A stretch of 64,000 nt of DNA, from NCBI RefSeq assembly GCF_016745395.1, contig NZ_JAERVJ010000003.1, forward strand, positions 186,001 to 250,000, in the 5' to 3' direction. Positions 19,097 through 27,018 of the stretch are shown here, piece after piece (position 1 is the stretch's first letter; each line of letters starts with the position of its first letter). The translations under genes were made by a program, and so were the position numbers. The notes under the pieces were generated by a model that was not told the DNA's origin, ran no database searches, and worked only from the letters and a program-made list of their open reading frames with translations. Source of the stretch: Methylocystis sp. Sn-Cys (lineage in GTDB: Bacteria; Pseudomonadota; Alphaproteobacteria; Rhizobiales; Beijerinckiaceae).

Positions 19097-19306
19097 TCAG
19101 GCGTCGATATACTCGGCGACTGCGGCTGGAGCCGGAACCGGAAGCCCGTCCGCTTCGAGCCCCTCGATGTGGAAACGAATGGCGTCGCGGATCTCTTGCT
19201 TAATCTCTTCCAGCGTGGCGCCCGTGGCGATGCAACCGGGCAAATCTGGGACGTAGGCGGAGAAATTACCGGCTGCTTTTTCAATGACGATAGCGTAGCG
19301 CATCAT
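19097..19306 (-). CDS. HicB-like antitoxin, without a HicA partner
   Basis: A 69-residue protein with the HicB fold signature: MRYAIVIEKAAGNFSAYVPDLPGCIATGATLEEIKQEIRDAI. Two ATGs are adjacent at 19301-19306 with AAAGGAC upstream. HicB neutralises the HicA mRNA interferase, which is normally encoded just upstream. Here the upstream space contains only a terminator hairpin and the end of an unrelated gene, so this is an orphan. It lacks the C-terminal DNA-binding domain found in longer HicB proteins. Confidence 0.8.
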   Translation of the reverse strand: MMRYAIVIEKAAGNFSAYVPDLPGCIATGATLEEIKQEIRDAIRFHIEGLEADGLPVPAPAAVAEYIDA

Positions 19307-19342
19307 TTTTTGTCCTTTATCCCCGTCGTACCCTGCTAGAAA

Positions 19343-19368
19343 AAAGCCCGGCTCAAGGGCCGGGCTTT
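19343..19368 (-). terminator. Rho-independent terminator
   Basis: AAAGCCCGGC and GCCGGGCTTT form a perfect ten-base-pair stem with a six-base loop, followed on the minus strand by a T-run. It would stop transcripts of the 316-residue gene before hicB and could work in both directions. Confidence 0.85.
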
Positions 19369-19391
19369 CTGATAGATAAACGGTAACTAGC

Positions 19392-20342
19392 TCAGTTCTT
19401 TGTGGCAGAGCGCCGAGCTTTTTTCAAAAAAACGTCGATGTAGGCGCTTAGGTCCTCAACGCTGTCTGCTGACAAGTTCTCAGGAAAACGAATTGTAACG
19501 TCCCCTTCTTGCAATGCGAACTTTTCTTCGCGCTCTCCGAGAGCAGGAGCCGCTGGGTTTGCACTAGCGAGATGTGTCGCCGGCTTAGGTGGAGCCGCTC
19601 CTGCGGTATGATCCGAACCTTGCGCGATAACCTTAACTTCATTCATCGGGATGCCTGTTTGGCTCTCCGCTACCCATAGCCATTGGCGGTCTTCTGAAAC
19701 GCCGACGACTGTAGCCGGGTTCCTAAACTGATCGACACCCCCGCTAGTCCACTGAACAACGTCGCCGACCTTAGCATTTGGACCTTTCGCGGCGAGCGCG
19801 GGCTCGCTCCTATCTTCTTTCTTATCATCAACGCCCGTTTTTGCGAATCCTATCGTATCATCAAAGACGCGTAGAAAGCTTCGCGCGCCCTCTTCTGTGA
19901 AGCCTCTCTCTACATGCAGTTCGCTTATGCATATTCCGTCGGCGGGACGGCCCCCTTTCCAGATCTCTGCATATTCGGCGATAAGCTTCGGGCGGGTCGC
20001 CGCTTCCTGCAATGCGGCGTCCTTTGCACCCGGTCGTTGATCCTGAAGCGCCCGGAAGCCAAGATCTGAAATCTTGAATTTACGTGAGTCACCAGATCCT
20101 TGATCCTCAATGAGCCCGAAGGCAATAAGCGCCCCGATCGTCTGCAATGTCGCACTGCTTTTGGCGGCAAGCCCCCACGCAGCGGCGACGTCTGCGGTTC
20201 GAGCCTCATGCCTCTTCGCATGCAGGTATAGTTCTCCGGCTCGTTCCAGGGCCTTCGGGAGCCCGATGTATGGGAAAGAGGGGCTACGCTCTTTCTTGTT
20301 TGCAGGAGACGCCGCAGCGGAGCCGACCTTATCGTCTGCCAT
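19392..20342 (-). CDS. Hypothetical protein with winged-helix-like N-terminus
   Basis: A 316-residue soluble protein that I cannot name. Residues about 25-100 look like a winged helix (AADVAAAWGLAAKSSATLQTIGALIAFGLI, then RKFKISDLGFRALQ). The middle region (about 190-235) resembles a short beta-barrel (GDVVQWTSGGVDQFRNPATVVGV). The C-terminus returns to a helical tail. AAGG lies upstream of ATG 20342. Codon use is less GC-biased than its neighbours. A palindrome at 20389 probably controls it. The setting next to IS remnants suggests mobile-element cargo. Confidence 0.55.
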   Translation of the reverse strand: MADDKVGSAAASPANKKERSPSFPYIGLPKALERAGELYLHAKRHEARTADVAAAWGLAAKSSATLQTIGALIAFGLIEDQGSGDSRKFKISDLGFRALQDQRPGAKDAALQEAATRPKLIAEYAEIWKGGRPADGICISELHVERGFTEEGARSFLRVFDDTIGFAKTGVDDKKEDRSEPALAAKGPNAKVGDVVQWTSGGVDQFRNPATVVGVSEDRQWLWVAESQTGIPMNEVKVIAQGSDHTAGAAPPKPATHLASANPAAPALGEREEKFALQEGDVTIRFPENLSADSVEDLSAYIDVFLKKARRSATKN

Positions 20343-20388
20343 CTGATAAACCTTTCGCCGAGCCGCGTGAAATTGGCTGATTGCTTAT

Positions 20389-20404
20389 CTGATAGCACTA
20401 TCAG
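20389..20404. promoter_or_regulatory. Palindromic operator candidate
   Basis: CTGATAG and CTATCAG face each other across two bases. The site lies 47 bases before the 316-residue gene on one strand and seven bases before a good -35 box on the other, so one regulator could control both directions. Confidence 0.5.
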
Positions 20405-20410
20405 TCCTGA

Positions 20411-20439
20411 TTGACAAGATTCCGACGTGGCCGTAACAT
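20411..20439 (+). promoter_or_regulatory. Sigma-70 type promoter
   Basis: TTGACA (20411-20416), a 17-base spacer and TAACAT (20434-20439) form a near-consensus promoter. The predicted transcript starts a few bases before a strong GGAGGAG ribosome-binding site and a short reading frame. Confidence 0.55.
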
Positions 20440-20460
20440 AAGAATCAGATTGGAGGAGTG

Positions 20461-20517
20461 ATGGTCAGACGTGTTCAGCCCCGCCGCCGTCCCGCCCGGT
20501 GCCGCAGGGGCTACTAA
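20461..20517 (+). CDS. Putative 18-residue Arg-rich peptide
   Basis: A very short frame (MVRRVQPRRRPARCRRGY) with an excellent Shine-Dalgarno (GGAGGAG at 20452-20458) just downstream of a good promoter. Seven or more of its 18 residues are Arg. It ends directly at a strong hairpin. It could be a leader peptide whose translation affects the hairpin, or a small basic protein. No homologue is known to me. Confidence 0.35.
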   Translation: MVRRVQPRRRPARCRRGY

Positions 20518-20521
20518 CGAA

Positions 20522-20556
20522 GAAGGCCGCACCCGCGCCAACGGGTAACGGCCTTC
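20522..20556 (+). promoter_or_regulatory. Structured RNA hairpin between two short frames
   Basis: GAAGGCCG pairs with CGGCCTTC and an inner ACCCG pairs with CGGGT, leaving a six-base loop. No T-run follows, so it is more likely an attenuator-like or stabilising structure than a terminator. It starts five bases after the stop of the 18-residue frame. Confidence 0.45.
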
Positions 20557-20667
20557 GTGGTGGCAAAGCAACCGGGTGGTTAGGCCACGATTCCTGCGCA
20601 CACTGCACCGCAAGAATCGCACGTCTGCCGCCCACCTTGCAACTCCTTTCTATGAGAGGGGTGGATC

Positions 20668-20763
20668 ATGGCTAAACGAGCCTGCCATAGCGTGCGCGCC
20701 TATACGCGTATCCGCTTTGGCCGCCTTGAGCATGTCAGCGCCCATTCACGCTGCTGCGGTTAG
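20668..20763 (+). CDS. Putative 31-residue Cys/His peptide
   Basis: A short frame with a GAGAGGGG ribosome-binding site. The product is basic and has Cys6, His7, His22, His26, Cys29 and Cys30, an arrangement that could bind a metal ion such as zinc. It shares the promoter at 20411 with the 18-residue frame and is followed within 35 bases by a strong terminator, so a self-contained transcription unit is likely. I know no homologue. A decayed reading frame overlaps it on the other strand. Confidence 0.4.
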   Translation: MAKRACHSVRAYTRIRFGRLEHVSAHSRCCG

Positions 20764-20974
20764 GACTTTCGTCTGATTGACGCTTAGAGCGTTGTGGCCG
20801 CCGCTGGGGTTCCTGCGGCGGTTTTTTCGTTTTCGCACGCTGGATGCTTTCCTCAACCTCTGTCAGGTCAGTCTGAAGCGCGCGGGCTAGAAACTCCCCA
20901 AAGGCCATATCTAGCCTCAGGGGCGGTTTAGTTTTCTTCTTCTCGCGATCAGCGCCCTGCAGGTCAGTGGGCCC
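20735..20974 (-). pseudogene. Remnant of a small DUF-like gene, 5' end lost
   Basis: An open minus-strand frame without a start codon reads KKKTKPPLRLDMAFGEFLAR and ends after a Pro/Arg/Lys-rich tail. The RLDMxFxExL pattern is typical of small Rhizobiales proteins of plasmid or phage origin. The 5' end meets the IS1595 remnant, which suggests truncation by insertion or deletion. Confidence 0.35.
20798..20827 (+). terminator. Rho-independent terminator
   Basis: CCGCCGC and GCGGCGG form a seven-base-pair stem with a ten-base loop, followed by six T. It closes the tiny transcription unit that begins at 20411. Confidence 0.85.
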
Positions 20975-21060
20975 TCAACGCAAGGCGCTTTAGGAGCGCC
21001 CAGACGCTTTCGATCGTGTTGGTGTTAACGAAGCCGCCGAACTCATTTATATGTCCCTAG
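20964..21060 (-). mobile_element. IS1595-family transposase remnant
   Basis: Translation of the minus strand gives HINEFGGFVNTNTIESVWALLKR before a stop. The NTNTIESVWALLKR block is the conserved C-terminal core of IS1595 (ISXO2-like) transposases. Only about 30 codons remain, with no inverted repeats that I can define, so this is a decayed insertion sequence rather than an active one. Confidence 0.75.
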
Positions 21061-21079
21061 AAGAATCCAGGCTTACCGG

Positions 21080-22351
21080 CTAGCTCCGCATCTTCTCCCT
21101 CGTCTCCGGCATCGTCGCATAAACAACCAGCGACACGAAAATCGCCGCGCTCGCATACCAATAGAACCAGCTCTCATGGCCCTGCGTCTTGAACCACAGC
21201 GCCACATATTCCGCCGAGCCGCCGAACACCGAGACGGTGGCGGCATAGGGCAAAGCGACGCCGGTCACGCGGATCGCAGCGGGGAAGAGTTCGGCCTTCA
21301 CCACCGCATTGATCGACGTGTAGAGCCCGACGATCAGCCAAGCCACGCAGATGAGGCCGAAGGCTGTCCAGGCATTGCGCGCGTCTTGAATGGCTGTCAG
21401 TAGCGGCGCGGTGCAGAGCGTTCCAAGGAGGCCGAAGGCGATGAGCATGGGGCGGCGTCCGATCCGGTCGGAGAGCGCCCCATAGATCGGTTGCAGTAGG
21501 AGCGCGAAAAGCAGAGAGCCAGCCGAAATCCATGTGGTCTCGGCAGCGCTCAGCCCCGCCGAGAGCTTGAGGAACTTCTGCATATAAGTCGTATAGACAT
21601 AGAAAGCGATCGTGCCGCCCAGCGTCAGCCCCACCACTGTAGCCGTCTCGCGTTTATGCGAGAGCAGCGCGTGTAGCGAGCCGCGCGTCTTCTCCGCGCG
21701 CGCCGCTTCGAAAGCGGCGGTTTCGACAAGATCGCGGCGCATCAGCAGAGCGACGATGGCGAGAAGCGCGCCGATGGCGAAAGGAATGCGCCAGCCCCAT
21801 GCGCGCAGCGCATGGTCGTCGAGCAAGACATTCTGCAGCACGAGCAGCACCACAAGGGCGAGGAGCTGTCCCGCAATCATCGTGACATATTGGAAGCTCG
21901 CGTAGAAACCACGCTTTTCCGGCGTCGCCGTCTCCGCGAGATAGGTGGCGCTCGACCCATATTCGCCGCCCAGACTCGCGCCCTGCAGCAGCCGCGCGAA
22001 CAGCAGCAGCGCCGGCGCCGCCGCGCCGATCGTGGCGTAGGTCGGCGCAAAGGCGATGATGAGCGAGCCTGCGCACATCAGAAGCACGGAGAGCATCAAA
22101 GCCGCGCGCCTGCCACGCCCGTCGCCAATGCGCCCGAAAATATAGGCGCCGATGGGCCGCATGAAAAAGCCGAGCGCGAAGACGCCCGAAGCTGAAAGCA
22201 TCTGCGCCACGGGATCGTCGCCGGGAAAGAAAGCGTCGGCGAAATAGAGGGAGAACGCCGAATAGACGTAGAAGTCGAACCACTCCACCAGATTGCCGAT
22301 CGAGCCAACGAGAATGGCGCGGATGCGCGCTTTGTCGTCGGCGCCGAGCAT
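21080..22351 (-). CDS. MHS-family MFS transporter (KgtP-like)
   Basis: A 423-residue inner-membrane symporter with about twelve helices. It opens with GSIGNLVEWFDFYVYSAFSLYFA, the metabolite:H+ symporter signature, and has the MFS motif GRIGDGRGRRAAL between helices 2 and 3, LLQGASLGGEYGSSATYLAE, and GALSDRIGRRPML in the second half. These match the alpha-ketoglutarate permease subgroup, though substrate is inferred. Its ATG overlaps the stop of the DUF1345 gene by one base, so it is the third gene of an ispA-led operon. Confidence 0.87.
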   Translation of the reverse strand: MLGADDKARIRAILVGSIGNLVEWFDFYVYSAFSLYFADAFFPGDDPVAQMLSASGVFALGFFMRPIGAYIFGRIGDGRGRRAALMLSVLLMCAGSLIIAFAPTYATIGAAAPALLLFARLLQGASLGGEYGSSATYLAETATPEKRGFYASFQYVTMIAGQLLALVVLLVLQNVLLDDHALRAWGWRIPFAIGALLAIVALLMRRDLVETAAFEAARAEKTRGSLHALLSHKRETATVVGLTLGGTIAFYVYTTYMQKFLKLSAGLSAAETTWISAGSLLFALLLQPIYGALSDRIGRRPMLIAFGLLGTLCTAPLLTAIQDARNAWTAFGLICVAWLIVGLYTSINAVVKAELFPAAIRVTGVALPYAATVSVFGGSAEYVALWFKTQGHESWFYWYASAAIFVSLVVYATMPETREKMRS

Positions 22352-23100
22352 CAGACGAATTGGCTCGCAATATTCACCATCAAAGCGAGGATGGTGGTGT
22401 TGAAGAAAAACGAGACGACGCCATGCACGAGCGCCACGGCCCGCATCGGCCGCGAGCAGATGTTCACGTCGGCGGTCTGGCAGGCGACGCCAATGACGTA
22501 AGAGAAATAGAGGAAGTCGATATAGTGCGGCGCGGGCGTGTTCGGGAAGTTCAGGCCGCCGCGCGACGGCGAGGCGCTATCCGACGCATGGGCTTCTTCA
22601 CTGTAATATTCGTGGGCGTAATGGAATGCGAAAATCAGATGCATGAAGGTCCATGAGGCGACGACGGTTGTCACCGCCAACGCAATATGCGCGCCTTTTT
22701 CGTCGGCGAAGAGCATCTTCGACTGCCCAAGCTCTGCGATGATGGCTCCGATCGCCACGAAAGTTGTCGTGGCGGTGAGGAAAAGCACCGCGCTGCGGCC
22801 TTCGTCGGAAAGCTGGGCGCGGCGGCGGATCGACTCATGCGTCGCGCGTAGAAGGATCCGCGCCGCGGTGAGGAGATAGAGCAGCACGGCGATATCCCAG
22901 CCGATCAGCGCGCGCGTCACGAGCGCAAATTCGGTTGGAAGCCAGTCGATGGCGACCTCGGCTCGATCGATCGCTTGCGGGATGGCAAGCCCGGCGGCGG
23001 CGCCGATCGCGCCGCAGACGGCAAGCCTGTCGTGCGCGCGCAGCACTCGCCACGGCGCGAGAAATGGCGACCGGCGCGGCTTCGTTTCGCGCGCGGGCAT
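22351..23100 (-). CDS. DUF1345 membrane protein
   Basis: A 249-residue membrane protein of the DUF1345 family with about five to six helices. Recognisable blocks are RRRAQLSDEGRSAVLFLTATTTFVAIGAI, WTFMHLIFAFHYAHEYY and NTPAPHYIDFLYFSYVIGVACQTADV, ending with FFFNTTILALMVNIAS. Function is unknown. It lies six bases after ispA and overlaps the MHS transporter start by one base. Co-transcription is therefore very likely, but no functional link to isoprenoid synthesis is apparent. Confidence 0.82.
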   Translation of the reverse strand: MPARETKPRRSPFLAPWRVLRAHDRLAVCGAIGAAAGLAIPQAIDRAEVAIDWLPTEFALVTRALIGWDIAVLLYLLTAARILLRATHESIRRRAQLSDEGRSAVLFLTATTTFVAIGAIIAELGQSKMLFADEKGAHIALAVTTVVASWTFMHLIFAFHYAHEYYSEEAHASDSASPSRGGLNFPNTPAPHYIDFLYFSYVIGVACQTADVNICSRPMRAVALVHGVVSFFFNTTILALMVNIASQFV

Positions 23101-23106
23101 GTCGTT

Positions 23107-24039
23107 TCAATTGCGCCGTGCGGCGACGAAGCGAGCGGCTTCGGCGAGGATTTCGGTTTTTTCCGCCAGCCCGGTGTCGGCGAGCGCGGTTGTCGCTTCT
23201 TTCACGAGCGTATCGCAGCGCGCCTTTGCGCCGTCCAATCCCAGAAGTCCGACCAGCGTCGCCTTGCCGCGTTCGGCGTCCTTGCCGGCGCGCTTGCCGA
23301 GCGCGGCGCTGTCGCCTTCGGCGTCGAGAATGTCGTCGGCGACCTGGAACGCCGCGCCGAGCGCCTTGCCGTAACGGGTGAGCGCCGACGCCTGCGCGGC
23401 TGTCGCGCCGCCGAGAATGGCGCCGGCGTCGACGGCGAAGCGCAGCAGCGCGCCCGTCTTCATGGCCTGCATCTGCAGCGTCTCTTCGATGGTCAGAGGC
23501 ACGGCCGCCGTCTCGGCCGCGAGGTCCAGCGCCTGGCCCCCAACCATGCCGCCGAGGCCGGCGGCGCGGGCGAGCGCCAGCACCAAGGCGGCGCGCAGAG
23601 CAGCGTCGGCGTGGGTCGCGGGATCAGCCACGACGTCGAAGGCGTAGGTCAGCAAGCCGTCGCCGGCGAGAATGGCGGCCGCTTCGTCGAAGGCCTTATG
23701 CGCGGTGGGGCGGCCGCGGCGCAGATCGTCGTCGTCCATCGCCGGGAGGTCGTCATGGACGAGCGAGTAGCAGTGGATCATCTCAAGCGCGCAGGCCGTG
23801 CGCAGCGCGCTCGCGCCTTCGACGCCAAAGAGGCGCGCGCTCTCGATGACGAGAAACGGCCGCAGCCGCTTGCCGCCGCCCAGCGTCGAATAGCGCATCG
23901 CCTCCAGCAGGCGCGCAGGGCGGGTGATTTCGTCTGGCAGCGCCGCCGGGCCGAGCAAGGCGTCGAGCGCGGCTTCCGTCGCTTCGGCGGCGGAATCCAG
24001 GCGGCGGCGAAACTCTTCGGCGCGGTGGGCGGCGTCCAT
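23107..24039 (-). CDS. ispA: Short-chain polyprenyl diphosphate synthase
   Basis: A 310-residue trans-prenyltransferase that condenses IPP with allylic diphosphates, most likely forming farnesyl or geranylgeranyl diphosphate. The first Asp-rich motif is DDLPAMDDDD with the preceding HCYSLVH, GGGKRLRP binds IPP, and the second Asp-rich motif is VADDILD. AAAGGA lies before the ATG. It leads an operon with the DUF1345 and MHS genes. Product length cannot be fixed from sequence alone. No dxs gene is adjacent. Confidence 0.9.
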   Translation of the reverse strand: MDAAHRAEEFRRRLDSAAEATEAALDALLGPAALPDEITRPARLLEAMRYSTLGGGKRLRPFLVIESARLFGVEGASALRTACALEMIHCYSLVHDDLPAMDDDDLRRGRPTAHKAFDEAAAILAGDGLLTYAFDVVADPATHADAALRAALVLALARAAGLGGMVGGQALDLAAETAAVPLTIEETLQMQAMKTGALLRFAVDAGAILGGATAAQASALTRYGKALGAAFQVADDILDAEGDSAALGKRAGKDAERGKATLVGLLGLDGAKARCDTLVKEATTALADTGLAEKTEILAEAARFVAARRN

Positions 24040-24427
24040 TGGCTATCCTTTGCAACTTAAGGGGTGCGCCCCTGCTACCAAATTTGGCTGGCGAGCCCAA
24101 GCCCTCCGCCCAAGCCAACCGAGGCGGTCGCCGCCGCAAAGGCGCCCGAAAGGCCAAGTTAGAATGGCCCCCGGCGGAAACAAACGGCCTGTTGTATTTT
24201 CGCGACAGCGACGCGCGGAGCTTTTCTTTAGTCTCCCGTCGCGCCAGAGGCATCGCTGGCGCGTCACCCGCGCGGCGGGTCGATCGAAATGTCGCCAAGC
24301 TGCGCGGCGGGTTCCTGGGCGTTTGCGTCGAAGACTCGGTTTCGCCGAAGAGTTCAAAACTTGGTTTTGGCGACGACTTGGGGCCGCCGCGCGAGGCGCG
24401 CGCGGTCATTCCCGAAAGGAGACGGAT
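24040..24427. other. Intergenic region between ispA and a small lipoprotein gene
   Basis: About 390 bases between divergent genes. I see no convincing coding frame or RNA. It should contain both promoters. An AAAGGAG ribosome-binding site lies at its right end before the lipoprotein ATG. Confidence 0.4.
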
Positions 24428-24715
24428 ATGAAAAAGATTCTGCTGCTGACGGCGGCGATCGTTGCGGCGCCGCTTGCCGGCTGCAACTCGCCCACCGACC
24501 GCGCGCTTGGCGGCGCGGCGATCGGCGGCCTGGGCGGCGCCGGCATCGGCGCGCTGGCCTCGGGCGGAAGCGCCACCGGCACGCTGGCGGGCGCGGCGAT
24601 TGGCGCGGGCACGGGCGCGCTTGTGGGCGCGGCGACGGCTCCGGCGCCGCGCTGCGCCAAATGGGGCTATGATTATTACGGCCAGCGCGTCTGCGTCGCC
24701 TATTATAACCAGTAA
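24428..24715 (+). CDS. Small glycine-zipper lipoprotein
   Basis: A 95-residue protein starting MKKILLLTAAIVAAPLAGCN, with a lipobox ending at Cys19. The centre is a Gly/Ala-rich hydrophobic stretch (GGAAIGGLGGAGIGALASGG and GAAIGAGTGALVGAAT) typical of glycine-zipper outer-membrane lipoproteins. The short C-terminus (CAKWGYDYYGQRVCVAYY) has two Cys and many Tyr residues. ATG 24428 is chosen because AAAGGAG precedes it and the lipoprotein signal begins there. Such proteins are often envelope-stress related, but the role here is unknown. Confidence 0.8.
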   Translation: MKKILLLTAAIVAAPLAGCNSPTDRALGGAAIGGLGGAGIGALASGGSATGTLAGAAIGAGTGALVGAATAPAPRCAKWGYDYYGQRVCVAYYNQ

Positions 24716-24856
24716 TTCTAGGCTCCCGGAATTGCTGGGGGTTAAATGGCTTAGCCATCGCACCTCTAGCCGGGCAAAGCTTCACTATTAGGGCGCACGC
24801 TCGCCTCGGCGGCGCTCAAAAGTCGGGGCAGCGCAGAAGAAAACTGCCAAGGATGG

Positions 24857-24884
24857 GAAAACAGGCTCCCCGGAGCCTGTTTTC
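24857..24884. terminator. Bidirectional terminator-like hairpin
   Basis: GAAAACAGGCTCC and GGAGCCTGTTTTC form a perfect 13-base-pair stem with a two-base loop, carrying an A-run on one side and a T-run on the other. It probably ends transcription of the upstream lipoprotein gene. Confidence 0.75.
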
Positions 24885-24954
24885 GATGCAGACTTCAACC
24901 CCGCAGAGGCGTCTACAAGCTCGTTGCTCCTCGACCCAGCGGGGTTCCGATCCA

Positions 24955-25455
24955 ATGCAATCCGACTTCGAAGACACATCTCGCTATTCGCCTGAAGCCG
25001 TCCCTCGTTACCGTTGGTCGTTTGAGCGCCGTTGGGGCGACGGGCCGTTGCTTTGCTGGATCGGGCTGAACCCAAGCACGGGCGACGCAACGCATCGTCC
25101 TCGCCCGACATTGCGCAAGGTCATGGGTTTGGCCGGGAAGCTTGGCCTGCACGGCGTTGTCGTGGTGAATCTGTTCGCCTACCGCGCAACAAATCCGCGC
25201 GACCTGATTGCCGCCGCCAAGCATCTGGACATCGTGGGGGCCGACAACGACACAGCTATTTACGAGGCTGTCGCCCGCTCGAAAACAACGCTCGCCGCGT
25301 GGGGGGTGCACGGCCACCTACAGGGCCGGGGCGCTCAGGTGGCGGCCATGGTCCAGGATATGGTTTGCCTCGGCGTCACGTGGCGCGGCGAGCCCCGTCA
25401 CCCGCTTTACACCCCACGTGACGCCGCTTTGAGGCCATATCAGCGCAAGGGCTAA
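24955..25455 (+). CDS. DUF1643 protein
   Basis: A 166-residue soluble protein with DUF1643 features: YRWSFERRWGDGPLLCWIGLNPSTGDATHRPRPTLRKV, then VVVNLFAYRATNPRDL and GVHGHLQGRGAQV. The upstream frame is open but lacks similarity, so I place the start at ATG 24955; no strong ribosome-binding site is visible, leaving this uncertain. DUF1643 proteins are frequently seen on prophages and other mobile elements. Biochemical function is unknown. Confidence 0.75.
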   Translation: MQSDFEDTSRYSPEAVPRYRWSFERRWGDGPLLCWIGLNPSTGDATHRPRPTLRKVMGLAGKLGLHGVVVVNLFAYRATNPRDLIAAAKHLDIVGADNDTAIYEAVARSKTTLAAWGVHGHLQGRGAQVAAMVQDMVCLGVTWRGEPRHPLYTPRDAALRPYQRKG

Positions 25456-25512
25456 TCGAATTCAGAGGCGACCTTGGCGGCCGATCTTTCCTCGGTCAGC
25501 GGCCTACCGCCT

Positions 25513-25932
25513 TTATCCGTTTGGCCACAGGAATTGCGAAAGGCCCGGAATAGGGTCCGTCATCACGCGCAGCTTCTCCTTGCCGATGATGAGCTCCGCG
25601 CCGCCGAAAATCTCATGGGCGAGGCGCTTGAGTTGATCCGCCGAGAGGCCGAGCGCCGAAAGCTCGGAGGTCAGCGCAAGCATATCGCCCTTGGCGCCGC
25701 CCATCAGCCCGCCCATCCCGCCGAGCACGCCGCTCAGCAGGCTCTTCTTGCGCGGCGCCGCCTCGGCCTCGGCGATGGCCGCTCGCGAGCCGGGAACGCC
25801 GTCGATCAATTCGTCGGCGGGGCCGTGCGGATAGCGCTTGAGGAGGAAGCCGAAGACGTTGCCGACCGCAAGACGCGCAATGGCGGGGTCGGTCCCGACG
25901 GAATTGGCGATATGGGCAATCCACTGGTCCAT
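25513..25932 (-). CDS. Hypothetical helical protein
   Basis: A 139-residue protein starting MDQWIAHIANSVGTDPAIARLAVGNVFGFLLKRYPHGPADELIDGVPG, a helical arrangement reminiscent of DUF2267/DUF2780-like small proteins. A Gly/Met-rich loop (GVLGGMGGLMGGAKGDM) separates it from a C-terminal helix pair. GGAG precedes ATG 25932. The family resemblance is only by eye. It follows the isoaspartyl peptidase gene on the same strand, about 70 bases away. Confidence 0.55.
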   Translation of the reverse strand: MDQWIAHIANSVGTDPAIARLAVGNVFGFLLKRYPHGPADELIDGVPGSRAAIAEAEAAPRKKSLLSGVLGGMGGLMGGAKGDMLALTSELSALGLSADQLKRLAHEIFGGAELIIGKEKLRVMTDPIPGLSQFLWPNG

Positions 25933-26004
25933 AAAACTCTCCAAGATCGACAGTCTGGGAGCCTTCTCGCGTGTCGAGGCAGGAGGCGCAACCATCGGGC
26001 TGGA

Positions 26005-26904
26005 TCAGCCTGCGGCGACGGAGATCTTGCCGTTCTCGAAAGAGGCCCTGAGCATTCCCGGGGTCGAATAGGCGGCGCCGCATCCGCCGTTGCGATCAAC
26101 GATGATAAGGCCGCCCGAGCCTTTCACTTTTCTCACGAGATAGGCAATCGCAGCCGTTGCCGCGTCCGTCGCGGTCATGCCTTGCGTCTCGACAAAGAGA
26201 GAAGCAATGCGCGCCAGCGAGGTGCGCAGGAATTGCTCCCCGATCCCCGTGCAGGAAATCGCGCAGGAGTCGTTATCGGCGAAGACGCCCGCGCCGATCA
26301 CCGGCGAATCGCCGATCCGGCCGAACATTTGATTGACGAGGCCGCCCGTCGAGGTCGCCGCCGCGACATTGCCGGCTTTGTCGCGCGCCACCGCGCCGAC
26401 AGTTCCGAGCTTGCCGTCCTCTGTTGCAGCGTGATCGAGCGTCGTTGCGCTGCGCGCCTTCGCGCGGGCGAGCTGCGCTTGCCTCTCGGGCGTGAGAAAA
26501 TAGGCGTCTTCTTCAAAGACCGCGCCCTGGTCGCGGCCGAAGCGTTCGGCGCCTTCGCCAATGAGAAAGACGTGCGGCGTCCGTTCCATCACGAGCCGGG
26601 CGAGCAGGACCGGATTGCGCACGCGTCTGACGCCAGCAACGGCGCCGGCCGATAAGCCGCGTCCATCCATGACCGATGCGTCGCAATAGACGGCGCCATC
26701 CGCGTTGAGCACAGAGCCACGGCCAGCGTTGAAGAGCGGATCGTCTTCGAGCAGGCGCACACACTCTGTCACAGCGTCAAGCGCGGAAGCGCCTTTTGTC
26801 AGCATGTCGGCGCCGGTTTCGACAATGGCGCGCAGCGAGGGAGCGAAGCGCTCGGGCGCGCCTATGGCGCCGGCGCCGCCATGGATCATCAGTGAGCAGC
26901 TCAT
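26005..26904 (-). CDS. Isoaspartyl peptidase / plant-type L-asparaginase
   Basis: A 299-residue Ntn-hydrolase precursor. Autocleavage should occur before Thr168 in DGKLGTVGAVA, giving alpha and beta chains, and the freed Thr is the nucleophile. Other family blocks are IHGGAGAI at the N-terminus, FNAGRGSVLNADG, and STGGLVNQMFGRIGDSPVIGAGVFADN with the substrate Arg. It removes isoaspartyl residues from dipeptides or deamidates asparagine. The start at 26904 is set by the conserved N-terminus. No gene partner suggests a specific pathway. Confidence 0.92.
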   Translation of the reverse strand: MSCSLMIHGGAGAIGAPERFAPSLRAIVETGADMLTKGASALDAVTECVRLLEDDPLFNAGRGSVLNADGAVYCDASVMDGRGLSAGAVAGVRRVRNPVLLARLVMERTPHVFLIGEGAERFGRDQGAVFEEDAYFLTPERQAQLARAKARSATTLDHAATEDGKLGTVGAVARDKAGNVAAATSTGGLVNQMFGRIGDSPVIGAGVFADNDSCAISCTGIGEQFLRTSLARIASLFVETQGMTATDAATAAIAYLVRKVKGSGGLIIVDRNGGCGAAYSTPGMLRASFENGKISVAAG

Positions 26905-27018
26905 GTCGTAAGAATGGCGTCTCCTGCGCCGCCCGGCAACGCCGGATACTCGCGTTCGCAAGTTTTACGACATGGCGCTAGCGAGGACGGGCGCTAGCGA
27001 GGATGGGCGCTCGCGCGT

